A DNA stretch of 64,000 bases from Coprinellus micaceus (taxonomy: Eukaryota; Basidiomycota; Agaricomycetes; Agaricales; Psathyrellaceae): the NCBI GenBank assembly GCA_951394405.1, contig OX596341.1, forward strand, positions 2,666,001-2,730,000. The letters run 5' to 3'. Positions within the stretch are counted from its first letter, which is position 1; every line of letters starts with the position of its first letter. Both the position numbers and the translations under genes were made by a program. Of the stretch, positions 21,996-35,200 are shown in pieces. The notes below the pieces were generated by a model that made no database searches, was not told the origin of the DNA, and saw only the letters and a list, made by a program, of their open reading frames with translations.

Positions 21996-23135
21996 ATGCA
22001 GGCTTCCCAAGCGAGAGATGCTGATTTCCGTACGTCCTGGCAGTCTGCTGAGGTGCGGTGGACGGCGCTAACGAGGCGGCCAGAGCGACGATTCACCTCC
22101 CTTCCTCCGATCGTTCGCCTGATGGTTGCATGGCACTTCTCCATCCGCGAGCTGAAGATACTTGCATCACTGAAAGAGCTCCGTGTGTTCGCGCACTGGG
22201 TGATATCGAGGAGGGTGTATCGGATCTTTATGGCGTGGGCGCTAGACCAACGCCTGACCATGGCGATGATGGACATCACCGAGTCTGTGATGTCTGGATC
22301 CGCTGTGCTTCACATCCTCTCCGCCGCAAGTTGGTGGCCAGGAGATCTCGACTTCTTGTGTCGATACGGTAGACTGGCCGTTATCCTTCGTTTCTTCGTA
22401 TCCCAGGGGTATGAGATCGTGTCGACCCGCTCTGGCCTTGGCCAAAACGACGACGGCGAATGCAATAATGTCGTTCAGCACTATTACGACGTTGGTCTCG
22501 TCAACACTGCGGTCCTCCTGATGAAGCGAGGCACTGACCTCAAGATTAATGTTCTCGAGTCTGCCCTTCCCTGCGCAGAAGCGCCGGTCTTCTTCTTTCA
22601 CTCTACGGTGGTGATGAACGTGATGACGACGAGGGGGATTATATGCTATTATCCTGAATGGACTCTTCATCGCCGAGGTGCGTCGCTTCCGTTTGACCTG
22701 GACCGCGTTGCCTAAGGATTTCGGTTTCTGGAAGGTGCTATCGCGTTCCCGTCCGGCTATGTCTCCTGGTTACGGGGGTTCAACGCCGAGCGTGAGGCCC
22801 ACGCGAAGTATCGATCTCGAGGATACACCCTTCGCGTCTGCTGCAAAGACTTCCACGGAAAGGGCCAGACCGTGTGCAGGGCATGCGACTCGGAGCTTCG
22901 ATCCTGGCGAGAGGGCAGTTTGAGCTTTCCGTTCGTGCCCGGGGACAGGGTCCTCCCATCTGGACGCTCCTTTGTATGGAGATTGGGAGGAGATGCAACG
23001 AAGGAGAGGGGTTGGAAGGAAAAGGGGGCCGCCGTCCTTGTTCGTGGTGACTCCCGAGACACGGCGATTTTATACGATGGCCTGACCCAGGAAGTAGTGG
23101 TTGTGACTCTCGAGATGATGCACTTTTGGGGCTGA
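21996..23135 (+). CDS. Nucleotidyltransferase-like cargo protein B
   Basis: Exons are 21996-22677 and 22735-23135 (360 codons). It is a paralogue of 12945-14126 with the same intron position and phase. MSGSAVL is followed by WWPGDLDFLC (the D-h-D pair), then LRFFVSQGYEIV, KINVLESALPCAEAP, FHSTVVMNVMTTRGI and YPEWTL. The second exon has KYRSRGY, QTVCRACDSE (C-x2-C, possible zinc site) and a beta-rich tail (FVPGDRVLPSGRSFVWRLGG). The acids expected of a nucleotidyltransferase are intact in this copy and in copy A. Substrate and role are unknown. Confidence 0.72.
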
Positions 23136-23315
23136 GCGACAATCTATGGTGTTGCATTACAGGCGGACCACGCCGTGCAACGGATCGTGACAGTTTGGGC
23201 GCCTTTCGGTGCAGGCTAGGTGTTGGTGACGAAGAGAGTGCGCGTTATGTATGTAATCGACCCCAGAAGGGCGGTGAGAAGCAGAATCAACAACTTCATT
23301 GATCGTATACACTAT

Positions 23316-24691
23316 TCACAACGCGCTGATGGCGGAGGTTGGTGGTCGTCGCCGTAACGCGTAAACAATGCCTGAAACCAGCTGTACCCAAACTATCTTC
23401 CATCTAGAACGACTTATCGAATGACGAATGCGCCATAGGGACGTCACCGTCTTCGGTGGTGTCTTCGGAGTAGGTGATGTATTTTCTCTTGAGGGTGCGG
23501 CTAGGCTGCGGCTCTGGGCGCTGCTCTGGCGGAGAGGGAGGCCTACGAAGACTGTCTTCGTGCTTGCGACGCTTGGCGTCCGCATCCTTCGCAGCTTTGT
23601 TAGGGAATAGTTTGATCCAACAAAGCTCCTACCACTCACCTCTCGAAATTGGGATGACACCAACGTCAATGCCCGTAGCGTCGTGACGATTCTGAAGTCC
23701 TTATCACCGCATGGGTACGCAATGAAAGTCACTGTTGCCTCCGCGACGTCACCTTCTCTGAAATTCTTCGGGTCGAATGGTGCGTAGCTAATAGCATCCT
23801 GTTAGAGTTGCAAAAAGTGACGGTTAGAGCGCCGGAAGTACCTTGAAAGGCCAGCGGCGTTCTCCTTCTTGGAGGAATACTGAACGACGTTGTCTTCAGT
23901 TCTAATGAAGTGTACGTCTCGCGCGTCCTCTAGAATATGGCGGGGGTCGACATCAGGTGTGAAGGGGATGTGAGCCAGCCCAGGTACCGTCTTGCGTTCG
24001 GTGAGGTACCTAGCGTGAATGTCGACGGCAAATTGGCCTTCGTATTGGGCTGGTGCCGACTGGATAGTAGACCCGTGACCTAAGGCAGACCTGAACAGGT
24101 CGTGGACCTCCGCCACCTTGAGCTCCTGCTCGTCAAACGACTCGGTGCCAAATCCGGTGAGGCGAACGAATTGACGGAGGTATCGAACGTGCTTAGGACT
24201 CTTATTGCGCCTAGACCAACAATCAGAGCTGTGTGTGAGAGAGTGGGGTGGTATTTGCTCACAACGGCCTTGTGACGGGGGGAAGCGTCAAAGAGCATAT
24301 GACGCCCGTGATCTTGAAGGTCGCCTCGCTATTATCGGCAGATATGATCCTGTAGCACCGTGGCTCAGAGTACCACTCGGCCTTACAGTTGGAGGACTAA
24401 ATGTCATCGAGGTCATCAGTGAAGAGTCGTCGTCCGGAGGAGGCCGCTTACGTTCATGTTTCGCAAGAGTTCGTCCGCTTCCTCACCTTGGGACGCCCTC
24501 TCCGCATATGCATGAAGCCAATTGCCTGACAGGCGCTTCAGCGACCAATACATATGCCTGAAACACTGGATTCCACTCACGGGCTTCCTGTTTTTCGTAC
24601 AGCCAATGCATCCTGTAGCTTGGTACACGTTAATGTGAGGATGGTTCTGTCTTTGTGGCACCTCTTCACACTGGAGAGCGTATCGGACCAA
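23316..24691 (-). CDS. Uncharacterised multi-exon cargo gene, possibly degraded
   Basis: Several minus-strand open segments in different frames read like exons of one gene: a C-x2-C segment near 24620-24590 (TGCIGCTKNRKPVSG), a segment at 24116-23802 with MAEVHDLFRSALGHG and RDVHFIRTEDNVVQY, and one at 23775-23640 with APFDPKNFREGDVAEATVTF and RALTLV. The order and style resemble uncharacterised transposon-associated agaric proteins with an 'EDN.V.Y...GD.VEA' pattern. Exact splice sites were not resolved, so the outer limits are approximate. It could be intact or decaying. No function is claimed. Confidence 0.4.
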
Positions 24692-25454
24692 GGGGATGAG
24701 GAGACTCGTTCGAGGGTAAGTCCTGGGCCTTAGTCGGTCTTCGGCCCTTCATCGATCGTGACCCCTTTTTTTTGCCGGAGGCGGGTGTCGGTAGGCAGAG
24801 CGCTTAAACTGAACGGCATGCTCGAACGGAAACGCTCTCTGAATTCGGGGCGTTAGGCACCTGCGTCGAGAAGCGGGGCCATGCGGCTGTGCTCCAGCCG
24901 TGGGATGACTTTGATCGGACTTGCTCTAATTTTGTCTTTGTTCCGTCCTAGCACTCCGAAGTCCGAGAGCAAGAGATGTGGGACTAGCCACTCACGGGTG
25001 CAGTCACCTTCGAGGCTTGGGCGCTTATTTCAGCGATACTTCTGTAAGCACATCCAACTGCCTTCCGTTAGATTGGCAGGGTGGGGGGAGGGAGTGTGGT
25101 CCCTTTATCACCCGTATTCGACGGAGTTGTGCCCCCGACTCAACCACGAACCGCCCGCTCCATTCCGAGGCGCCTGTCTCGTTCCTCAGCCGACCGATCG
25201 CTATTCAATTCAATTCGCATTCACACGTGCAGGGCCGACCTCATTAGGTGTGGAGCGGGGCAGAATTTATCCCTTTTTTCCCCCGGTGATTTGAGTATAT
25301 AGGGTGTACTGCACCAGGACTGAGACCCTCGTCCTCTTCCACTGGCCTTCACGCTCTCTGCACTTCGAACTTTTGCGTCGCGCAATTCGCTCGCTTGCTC
25401 ATAACCTTACCCTATCCTCACCTAACCCTGCAACCGAACCTTATCGCCTACCAG
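24692..25454. other. Intergenic, no gene recognised
   Basis: A 763-bp stretch upstream of the low-complexity gene. It contains a T8 run near 24766 and a pyrimidine-rich stretch with TTTTTTCCCCC near 25265 that may belong to the promoter of the gene at 25455. A 137-codon open frame (24881-25294) has no domain and is not called. Confidence 0.45.
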
Positions 25455-28400
25455 CATGCCTGCTATTCGCGCTACCAAAACCGCACCTCCTGCTAAGTGA
25501 GTCGCTTACGTGCTATCCTCGCTGGTTTGTGCTCATTGCTTGCGTCAGGTCTACTGGGGATACCCTCGCCGTTTCTGACGACGAGGGTTCTGGCCGCGTG
25601 ACCCATGCAAGGATGGTTCCAGAGTCAAAGGCGTATCAACGTCGTCGTCTGGACCAGGGACATGCCAACTGGGATACCTTTCGTGACAGATTAGCGTACG
25701 CATCATCCTCCCTTCTGGTGCTCACCCAAGACTAAACACCGAGTCCAGCGCGTTAGATGACCCCACTGAAGCTGTTGAGGTCTCGACCGATGACGATCCC
25801 ATCGGGTAAGCCATGTCACCCTCCTCGTAACGCCATCTTCGCTGACCCATTGCTCTCCCAGGAGTGGACCGCCTTGGGATATCCGTCCTGATGATTCCAT
25901 GTATCGAGGCCGATCCGCTCGGTCTGCCGTGGGATCTGTCCAAGCCACTCGTGACAGATCTCCGCATAATACCCGCGGTGTCGCCAGGTCAGTGCTTCTT
26001 CCTGACGATCATGTTCAACACTCGCTCAATGTTCTCAGTCGGCTGGGGGTGGACGAAGACGCCATCGCCCAAGCGCCTGCGACCCCTCCAGGCTTACCTG
26101 TCACACCGCATGCGAGGTCAGTAGCGCTGCTATCGTTGTGTTCCTTTATATTCAACCCACCCTTTAGGCCCAAGCCTCGTCCCAAGGCTAAAAAACCTAG
26201 GTCAGCGTCCATCGTCGTAAGCAGCGACGAGGACATGGACCCTCCTCCTTCCTCGGAACCGCCCAGCACGTCCTCTCCGACGAAACGCGCCAGGGTTTCC
26301 CGCGAAGACCACGAGGACACCCCATCTGCTGCGTACGTCTATCGTTGCGTGTCCATCGCCGTGTCGTCTAAGCGTTTTCCAGCCCCCCCAAAAAGGTTCG
26401 GCGTTCGGTCCCCGAGCCGGCTGCGTACGCCTCTCTTTCCGACGACGACCTCCCCCACCTGCGCGACATCTTCAAGGAGGTCATCGCCGCCAAGAAGAAG
26501 GCTGTCGTTTCCCGGCGCGTTGAGACTGCCTCTACTCCGTACATCGACGACGAGGCCGTTGAAGAGAATGAGGACGGCGCTTCAGTTCAGTCCCTCAAGG
26601 ACGAAGAGCCCCGAGTCGACCAGTATGACCTCGAGGATCCGTTCATGTGAGTCTCCCGCCCCTCGTCTCATCGTCAGACATTATCACCTTTATCTAACCT
26701 CCCCCACTTAGTGACGATTCGGCCCTTGTCGACGTCGCTGACTCCGACCAAGACGCTGCTCGCCGCCTTCGCAGGTACAGTATCCTCCCGATCGTTTATG
26801 GTCTCGATCTCACTCCCGCATCAGGTCATCTGGTTCATCCAAGTTCAAGGCTCAAGGTCGAACCCCTCGAACCACCTCCACACCCTCGAAGAAGCCTCCT
26901 CCTTTCGATGACCACGGCGACGACATGGATAGCGACGACGCCTATCGCAAGAAAGGAAAGGGCAGGGCAAGGCTGCCTGCACGATCCCCCGTCGAAGTCG
27001 AGGACCCTGTCTCGGACGATGAGTGAGTCGCTCGTACAACTTCATTCTACGGTCTCTCAGCCTTCTTGCAGGGGGTTGTCCGCGCACGAGCTCGCTGAAC
27101 TCAGAGAGGCTCGCCGACTCAGCTTGACTGCCCACGGGAAAGAGAAGAGCAAAGGCAAGGCAAAGGCTCCTGCACGATCCCCCACGCCTCAGCACGATGA
27201 AGTCAGATGCAATGATCCCGTCACAGACGATGAGTGAGTCGCCCATACGCCTTCGATTCTACTGTTACTCAGGCTTCCTGCAGGGGATTGTCCGCGCACG
27301 AGCTGGCCGATCTGATGGAAGCTCGCCGCCTGAGCTTGCTCGCCTCCAAGAACAGGGGAGGGGCGAATCGTGCCGGTGAGTCCAGTCGCCAGGGTCCCTC
27401 GGTCTCCACGTCGTCCCAGTTTGCACCCCCTCCTTCGAAGACCACGAAGGCGGGGGGCGGATATCCGAACCCAGCCACGTCCAAGCCCGCTCCTCAAACT
27501 CCCCGTCGTCGCGTTAACATCGGAGACTTCCTGAATCGCCACGCCTCAGCCGCTCGTCGTTCTTCGCCCCCTCCCTCCACTCGCCCTCAAACGACTCTGG
27601 AGGAACTTCAACTCGACCGTCGCTGCACGAATCTTGTTGCACAGGATGAGGTTTTGGATCGTTCTCAGATGGACCCCGTTCTCGAGCACACGTACAGCAA
27701 CAACCCGCCGCTTCGGTGAGTCTCAACACATCCACCCCCTCCCCCATTCCCTTCCAACTGACTCTCACCACTCTCACAGACGCGGTCGACTCCAACCCTG
27801 GACCACTGCCGCCGGCATCGGCCTCGTGCGTTTCTCTGCGTGGAGAGACCAGTGTCCGGACATGGACGGAGAGTGAGTGTTATTCCTTCATGTCGTATTT
27901 CGCTGCTGACATGTACCTAGGTTGGCGTTCGACGCTGTGACGTTCCGAGAGAGTGGGAGCATCCGTAATCCCAGCCGCACTTCCCCTGTGGAGATTGCTC
28001 TTCATCCGTTACCAATGTCGACCAATCGCTACAACATGTACGTGTACGGTCCCCCCGCCACCCCGCTCCTCGCCTTCTCCACCGGATTCGTGGAATTCTC
28101 CCAATTGGTTGCTCCTAGCGACTCTGGGTTGCGGCAGCGCTTCATTCGACTCATCTTGCATACTCAGGAGCTCCAGTCGCTCGAGGGCTTCATTCGTGAA
28201 GTCACCGACCTCCCAATCGTTCACGCCCAGTTCGCCCGAGACGCACTTCAATTCTCTACTCGAGCTTCGGGATCTCCTTCCACCGACGCTAATCAGGGAA
28301 ATGGTGAGTTCTTCCCCGTCACCCGCTAAAGGCTGTTCTGACCGTCTTGGCAAGGTGGACAAGGCCAAAACCGTTCTCTGAGGACGTCGCCTCAGAAGAT

Positions 28401-28741
28401 GTTCCAGTCTAGGCCCTCGAACTCAAACAATCGCGTCCTCGCGGACAACTTCTCTCTCCCCAACGACGTCGTTGGTAAGCCCCTTCTTCTCTTCGCTTTA
28501 GGTTGGGGCTAACCACATCCCCTGGCCAGTCCCCGTGTACGATGCGCGTCGCGTCGAGTCCTTCAACTTCGAGACCGACATTCATAACCTCACTGCCCTT
28601 CCTCTCTTCACCGGGGAGATCCCCTATGGTTCTTTTGCCGGGGTTGGCTACACCATGACTCTCTACAAGTCCTCTGCTGGGAAGTGGACTGTCGGCTTTA
28701 ACATTCAATGGGTTCTCCTTATCGGTACTCCTCACCTCTAA
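25455..28741 (+). CDS. Co-oriented multi-exon gene upstream of the transposase: low-complexity N-terminus, conserved C-terminus
   Basis: The start ATG at 25455 reads MPAIRATKTAPPAK. At least ten short exons follow, separated by introns with GTGAGT/GTAAGC donors. The N-terminal two thirds are acidic and basic low-complexity (VVSSDEDMDPPPSS, KKVRRSVPEP, repeated ARSP). An exon beginning GLSAHELA is present twice in tandem. The C-terminus is ordered: LAFDAVTFRESGSI, YNMYVYGPPATPLL, VRRVESFNFE-like, then GEIPYGSFAGVGYTM and FNIQWVLLIGTP, stop at 28741. Many agaric genomes carry similar 'IP.GSF..V.YT' proteins in repeats. Position and strand beside the Rep/helicase suggest a second transposition protein, perhaps ssDNA-binding; this is speculation. 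Exon limits are approximate. Confidence 0.55.
26973..27300 (+). repeat. Tandem exon-intron duplication (about 0.2 kb) inside the low-complexity gene
   Basis: The sequence around CCTGCACGATCCCCC (26975), the donor GATGAGTGAGTCG (27018) and the exon start GGGGTTGTCCGCGCACGAGC recurs about 190-210 bp downstream with few changes. The result is two consecutive exons both encoding GLSAHELA followed by EARRLSL. Intron phase is kept, so the copy is tolerated. Confidence 0.75.
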
Positions 28742-29222
28742 TGCTGATGCGTTATCGCTCTCTTTTTCTTTCCTCCCCTCGCGCTGGCCGTGTGTTGTCT
28801 TCATTTAACTTACTTTTCCCTTTCGCATCGTACGTATCTTGAGTACTGGTGTCTCAAGTACATTTACATTTCTCGAGCCGGCCTCCCATCTTTATCATTC
28901 TGCTCGCTGCTGCATCGTCATCATTTGTAGTAGCGCCCGCTGTTTGCCTGTAGTAGCTAGGTCTACTTGTTGCCCACCGTGGCGTGGTCGGTAATGATAT
29001 CGCTTAACCTTGTTTACTGCGGCCTTCGGTGGTCCATGGAGAGATTATACAAAATTATTCCGACGTGCTGCCTAGGGCTATAGCCCTTGGAATTGGGGAC
29101 CATGTCGGCACCTCGTGGACCGTTGTGATGGGCTGATGGGCAATTTTTGTCTAATTCTCTAAGCGACGTTCCCTTCTCTTCCAGCCGTCTACATAGACAC
29201 CCAACCGTACTCGTCGGTTGGT
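28742..29222. other. Spacer before the transposase gene, no gene recognised
   Basis: 481 bp, presumably the terminator of the upstream gene and the promoter of the Rep/helicase. I see no RNA gene or clear TATA box. Confidence 0.4.
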
Positions 29223-32200
29223 ATGACACTCACTGCTGTTGGCAGAGCCGCCTCAATGGCGGAGTCAATCGTTCGAACCACCACTTCGATGGGGTTCGCA
29301 TACCAAAAAGTCTTCCCCGTCCCAATCATGCTCCCCTTGTTTGGCGGCGGGGCGTATAGCAGAATATTTCCATCCCATGAGCTACACGGTGTACTGGATG
29401 ACCAGGGAATCCCTGTTGTTTTTCACCACGCTCAATACGAGATGGTAGACTACGTTCCAGCTGACTCCATCGACCTCGAAAGCGAGAGGCACCACGGCTG
29501 TTCGGTTGCAGCGATCCCCCTCAACACAGTCGTCCCCAGGATGAATGTATTATCCCTTCAGGACGTCTGCCGCGTCCACAACATTCCCTACGCTTCTCGA
29601 GACGTGAGGGTAGACCTCCTCGAAAAAGTATCTCAACACGAGTGTGATGGCTCTTGCGAAAAGACATACGCCGTACTGAAACCAGTTCTCAATACCTCGA
29701 AAGCTGGAATTGTCGATGTGGAGTCCCCCGAGTTCGTAGAGATGATCAAGGTGTTTCCGGTTGACGACCTACGGACGTACATCGACGAGGATCGGGCTGC
29801 GAGCACCAAAATAGGATTCAAGGTGAAGTTAGTCCGCAGGGTCGATGACGGAGTCCCGTTGGATGGGTCCGATTTCTTACTCTCGGAGGTTCCCCTCCGC
29901 CTGTGGGCTGCGCGCTTAACGGTGTCCGGTATCCGGTCCCTTGCTCTTCACCACCGGCTAAGGATCCCCAAGAAATGGTCTAAAGATCGATGTGTTGAAG
30001 CGTTGGTGCAGCACAACTGTGATTCGTGCCCCCCTCTACATGTCGTATTCACCTGTATGAACCCCCGACGGACCCCCCGAGTCGCTAAGGCAGCTTGGCT
30101 CGATGAGGACGACAGTCTTCCATTTACCTGGGATGCCTATGTGCCATCTCATAATGAGATGTACCCCCCCCGACCAACCACTATGCACGATGTTACCGAG
30201 GCGATGCGCGCGTACTGTGCAGAACTTACTCCGGAGCTTGTCGAAGAAGTCGGATGTGCCGTGTGTGGTCAAGTAGACAAAAAGGCTGCTGTCGTGCCTT
30301 TCATCAGGTCGAACTACGACTTATCACTTTTGGAGGAGGCGGGGGTCACTCGGGCTGAGAGAAATCACGGTACACAACCCCGTCACGACATCGATGGGCC
30401 CGTCGTTGATGCCAGTTTATCCAATATCTGTGGGGCTTGTCACAAATCGCTCAAGAATGGGCAGAGGCCAAAAACAGCATTAGCAAACTCGCTGTGGCTG
30501 GGAGAGGTACCAGGGTGCCTTACAGGACTTACATTGGCGGAAAGGGTTCTAATCTCGAGAGTGAGGTACAATCGATGTGTCGTCAGGGTCTCCAGTGGCC
30601 ACGCCAAAATGATTGCAAATGTGATTGCGTTCGAACATCCCTCTGCTAAAATATATAACAGACTGCCTGTGGGTCAAAGTGAGCTGGACGAAGTATTGGC
30701 TGTGGTCTTCACCGGAGTCGACTCCCCAACGGAAGCCGACTTTAAGAGGAGCCCTGTCCTCGTGCGGAGGTCTGTGGTTCAAAAGGCCTTGGAATGGCTA
30801 AAGCTGAACCACAGAGACTATGAGGATCTGGATATCGATTATGCGGCCCTCAACTCATACCCTCTGAGCGGCGTTCCTGTAGGGGTATTACACAACATGA
30901 CTCCCGAAGGCGATGGGAACGTACCTGCCTCTGCGAAGAGTGTCTTCGATGCAGAGCTCAGCGAGGGGACATCAGAAGGACCGTGTCCGTACACCGTTCA
31001 CGGGCTAACTGCCGAGAGATATGGGTCTATGACGACCTCGCAGCGCAAGGCTGCGGCATTACAGTACCTGAAAAACGGGGGGGATTTCCTAGCCGTCGGG
31101 CACGACCCTAGCGCCCAGTCGATGTATAACAATCCGAGCCTCTACCCTCAGATGTTCCCTTGGCTCTTTCCCTACGGATACGGCGGTGTCGGGCAGGAGG
31201 AGCACACGAGATTCCTGTCGGAAGAGAACCATCTGAAATGGCTGTTAATGTATCATGACAAGCGGTTCCAGGAGGACGCAGGATTCCTCATAGTCACATT
31301 CAATCATCAGACTATAAAAAAGAGCTCACGGGGGAGCTTCCTCATGGCAAAGAGGAATAACTTTGAGAACATCGCGGACATCGTTCGCGACCTCAATCCG
31401 GGCGTCTTCAGGATTATCGGGGAGCGACTACGCAACGGAGGTCGATTCGTACCTCAGACGCCGGAGGAGAAGCAGGGGTACAAAGTCTTCGAACAGATAG
31501 ATTACGTTGGCAGCCACGTTAATGGGTCTATGGCGACCAAAAAGTTTCAGAGGAATGAAATATGGTCCTTGATCAACTTTGTCAACGCACCCGCATGGTT
31601 CATAACCCTGTCCCCCGCCGACAACAAACATCCACTCTGCGTATACCTTGCGTCCCACGACATAGAGTTCAAGCCAGAGGTCAAGGGGTACGAGGAGCGG
31701 CGGTTGTTGATAACCCGAAACCCTGTGGCTTGTGCGCGTTTCTTCCACTTCCTCGTCCAGCTTTTCATCAAGCACGTGTGTGGCTGGACAGAGGATGGGC
31801 CTATGCGGGGTCTGTTCGGTCGGCCTTCAGCGTTCTATGGTACCGTTGAGCAACAGGGAAGAATGACATTACACCTACACTTTTTGTTATGGATAGCAGG
31901 GCAAATTCCTCTTCACATTATCAGGGAGAGGATTATGGCTGAAGACTCTGTATTCCAACGGGAGTTAGTGGAGTATCTTGAGAGCTGTGTGGTGGGCGAG
32001 TTCACGACGGGAACAATGGATGAGGTTGCATCCAGAGTCCCTATCGTTCAAGAGGAACGCGACAGGGGGATACATACGATTTTGGTCGACAACGGGGTGG
32101 ATGTTCCGGCTGGTTACGAAGACCCGACGCTGACAATGCCTGAGGCCCCGCCTGCAGAATGCTGTCCTGATGTTGAAACTTGCCCTTGCCAGAACTGTCT

Positions 32201-35200
32201 CAATACGAGATCGTGGTGGGTCCGCTTCCGTAGCACCACGGACGACATCATGTATCGTTCGAATGTACACACCTGTTTCGACAGGAAAGATAACGACGAC
32301 GACGAAAATGACGCCTCCGGAGAGCCAAGCGGTGTCGGCGACGCTAGTGATAAACCGAAGTCAGGCAAGCGCAAGGGGAAACAACGCGGCACCGCGAGCA
32401 AGAAAAAAAAGAAGCACGCGACCGCGAAAGGTTGTATCAACAAAGATGGGGTTTGTACAGCGCGCTTCCCTCGCCCTGTTTTCACGGAAACCACTGTGAA
32501 CACTAAGACTGGTCAGATTGATTTAAAGAAGGGCGAAGCGCAGACAAACTCGATTACCCCTGCAATCACTTATCAAACCCGTAGTAACACGGACGTGACC
32601 TGCTTGCTTTCCGGTACGGCGGTAAAGGCCACTGTGGGTTATATCACTGACTATATCTCAAAATCGTGGTTGAAGACGCACCAGATCTTCACCACTATGT
32701 ACGACACCTTCTCGAGAAATGGTGAGCTCCTCGACGACGAGAACACACCAGGGCATGCTGCACGAAAAATGATCCTGCGTGTTGTAAACTCCCTGAGTGC
32801 GAAGATGGAAATCGGGGCACCAATGGCGGCGCTATACCTGCTGCAACAGCCTGACCACTACACGAGTCACCAGTTTGTCTGTTTCTACTGGAAAAACTAC
32901 GTCAACTATGTTCAACGGGAATGGACAAGTCTAATGGGCATGGCGGAGCCAGTCGCTGGAGAGGATGCGGGCGATGATGGTCACGAAGATGTGGGGATCG
33001 AAAGAACTTCGAGTGCCCCGGTCGCCAGCGCAATTGTGAACCTGGATGATATCGACGAGTACGAGAATTACGCCGAACGGAAGATGGGAGGTGAGGAACA
33101 AGTCCCTATAGAAGATGTCAAAGACTTCATGGATTCCTTCGAGGATGTAGATGAGGGGCCCGCATTGGGTGGCACGCGTGAATCCGTGGTACTCCAAGGC
33201 GCTGACCCAGGATCGGAGGAGCGCATCGTGATTGGACGATCCCAGGGCTATTTTGTCGCTAAGTCGAGCACAGATGACTACAGGTGTAGGCCTCACCAGC
33301 ATGAGGGCGTAACTCTCTACGAGTGGACGCAGTGTGCATTGAAGCATCCGATTAGGAGCACGAGGGAACCTCGCCGTGACCTCAGGTGGTTCCGATTTGT
33401 TGGGGAACACACTCAAGCAAACACCCACGCAGTTGCCTGCGACCCTGAGCGAAGACATTTCGTCGTGCCGAACTTCCTGGGGCCATCCCTTCCTAGGAAA
33501 GATGTCGGCGATCGTGAGGACTACTGCTGCACAATGCTTACCTTATTCAAACCATGGAGAACTGGAATCGATCTCAAATCGGCGGACGACTCATGGGAGG
33601 TGGCGTTCAACGCCCACCCCTTTACCGGGAGAGAAATAGAGCTCATGGACAACTTCAACATGCGCTACGAGTGCTATGATGCCCGCGACGACTTCGGTGC
33701 GCAGTTCAAGGCTTCTGGAGGCGAGGACGGCGACCAGGACGATGACGAGTACGATGAAGATGCCTTCCTTGTAGATGACGCCGCGATCGAGGAAGATGAG
33801 GAGGAACTTGCGGTCAGCCTTGGTCCTGCGGCACAGTATATGCAGAGCATCAACTCCTCCACCCTGTTCGCACTAAAATCAGCAGGGTGGAGGGCGGCCC
33901 TGATAGCAAAGAATGCCCTAAGAGGGGCAGCAAAGCTCCCTCGCCTAGTATTGGACACGTCAATGAGGTCTACGCAGTGGAATAACATCATAAATGTCGA
34001 GAAAGGACTCTTCTGGAAGCGGAGGATGTCTGCGATGAAATCGACGACTGATGCTGAACACGAGGGGGGTCCTGGGATGGTCAAAAACGATGCCTTTGTT
34101 GTCCCAAGCTCCTATCTGTCGAAGGACTTCGTGCCCGATCGCCCAGAGTGGACTGCCGTGATGGAAGATGTCATACGCAAATTCTCTTTGAATGAGGGGC
34201 AGCAAAAGGCGTTCAGGATCATCGCCAACCACGCTTGTACGATAGCCCCCGAACAGCTGCTCATGCACCTGGGCGGGATGGGAGGGACTGGAAAATCAAC
34301 CGTCATTAGGGCGCTTGTCGAGTTCTTCACCGTGCGAAGGGAGCCCTACCGGTTTGTCCTCCTTGGGCCAACAGGAACTTCTGCCGCTCTGATAGGCGGC
34401 TCGACGTTCCACTCATTCCTGGGTCTGAACACCGGCGCGTCGTCCAAGCGTACGTCGTTGTCGGCGCTTGAGGAAGTGAAGGAGAGATTGAACGGGGTAG
34501 GGTACATCCTCATCGATGAGATGTCCATGTTATGTTGCCGAACCTTGTGTGCCATCAGTGCCCGCGCCTGTGAGGCCACAGGAGTCTTCGAAAAGCCGTT
34601 TGGAGGCCTCAGTGTTATCTTGGCTGGAGACTTTGCGCAGCTTCCGCCAGCGACAGGAAATCCGATGTACAGCCGGTCGGTCGCGCTGAGACAATCTCCT
34701 CGACAGTCCGTCGCTGAGCAGGAGAACACGATCGGCAAGACGATCTGGCTGCAGTTCACGACAGTGGTTATCCTAACTGAGAACATGCGACAGATCGGAG
34801 ACTCACCCGACGAGATAAAATTCCAGGAGGCTTTGGTAAGGCTTCGTTATCATGCATGCACGGACGAGGATATCGCCTTATTTAGATCGCGTATGGCGGG
34901 TTCCAATGGGCTATCGGTGGATGACGATAAGTTCAAGTACGTTTCGATAATCACGGCGAGGAATAGAGACAAGGACCTTTTCAACCTGACTAACACGGCG
35001 CGGTTCGCTTCCGAGGCGGGGAAAGAAATCGAGCACTTCTACAGCATCGACAAACTGTCAAACGCCGAGCCTCAACGGCGAAATAAAAAGGCAAAGGTGA
35101 AGCGGATATACTCCACCGCCAAGAGGATCTCGAAAGCGATGCAGGCTGGTTTGTGGTCCCAGCCCCCTTGTACCAGCGAGCAGATTCCAGGTCGACTCAG

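Noticed and set aside
24881..25294. Plus-strand 137-codon open frame as a gene
   Set aside because: Composition is irregular, no domain, and it lies in the promoter side of the next gene.
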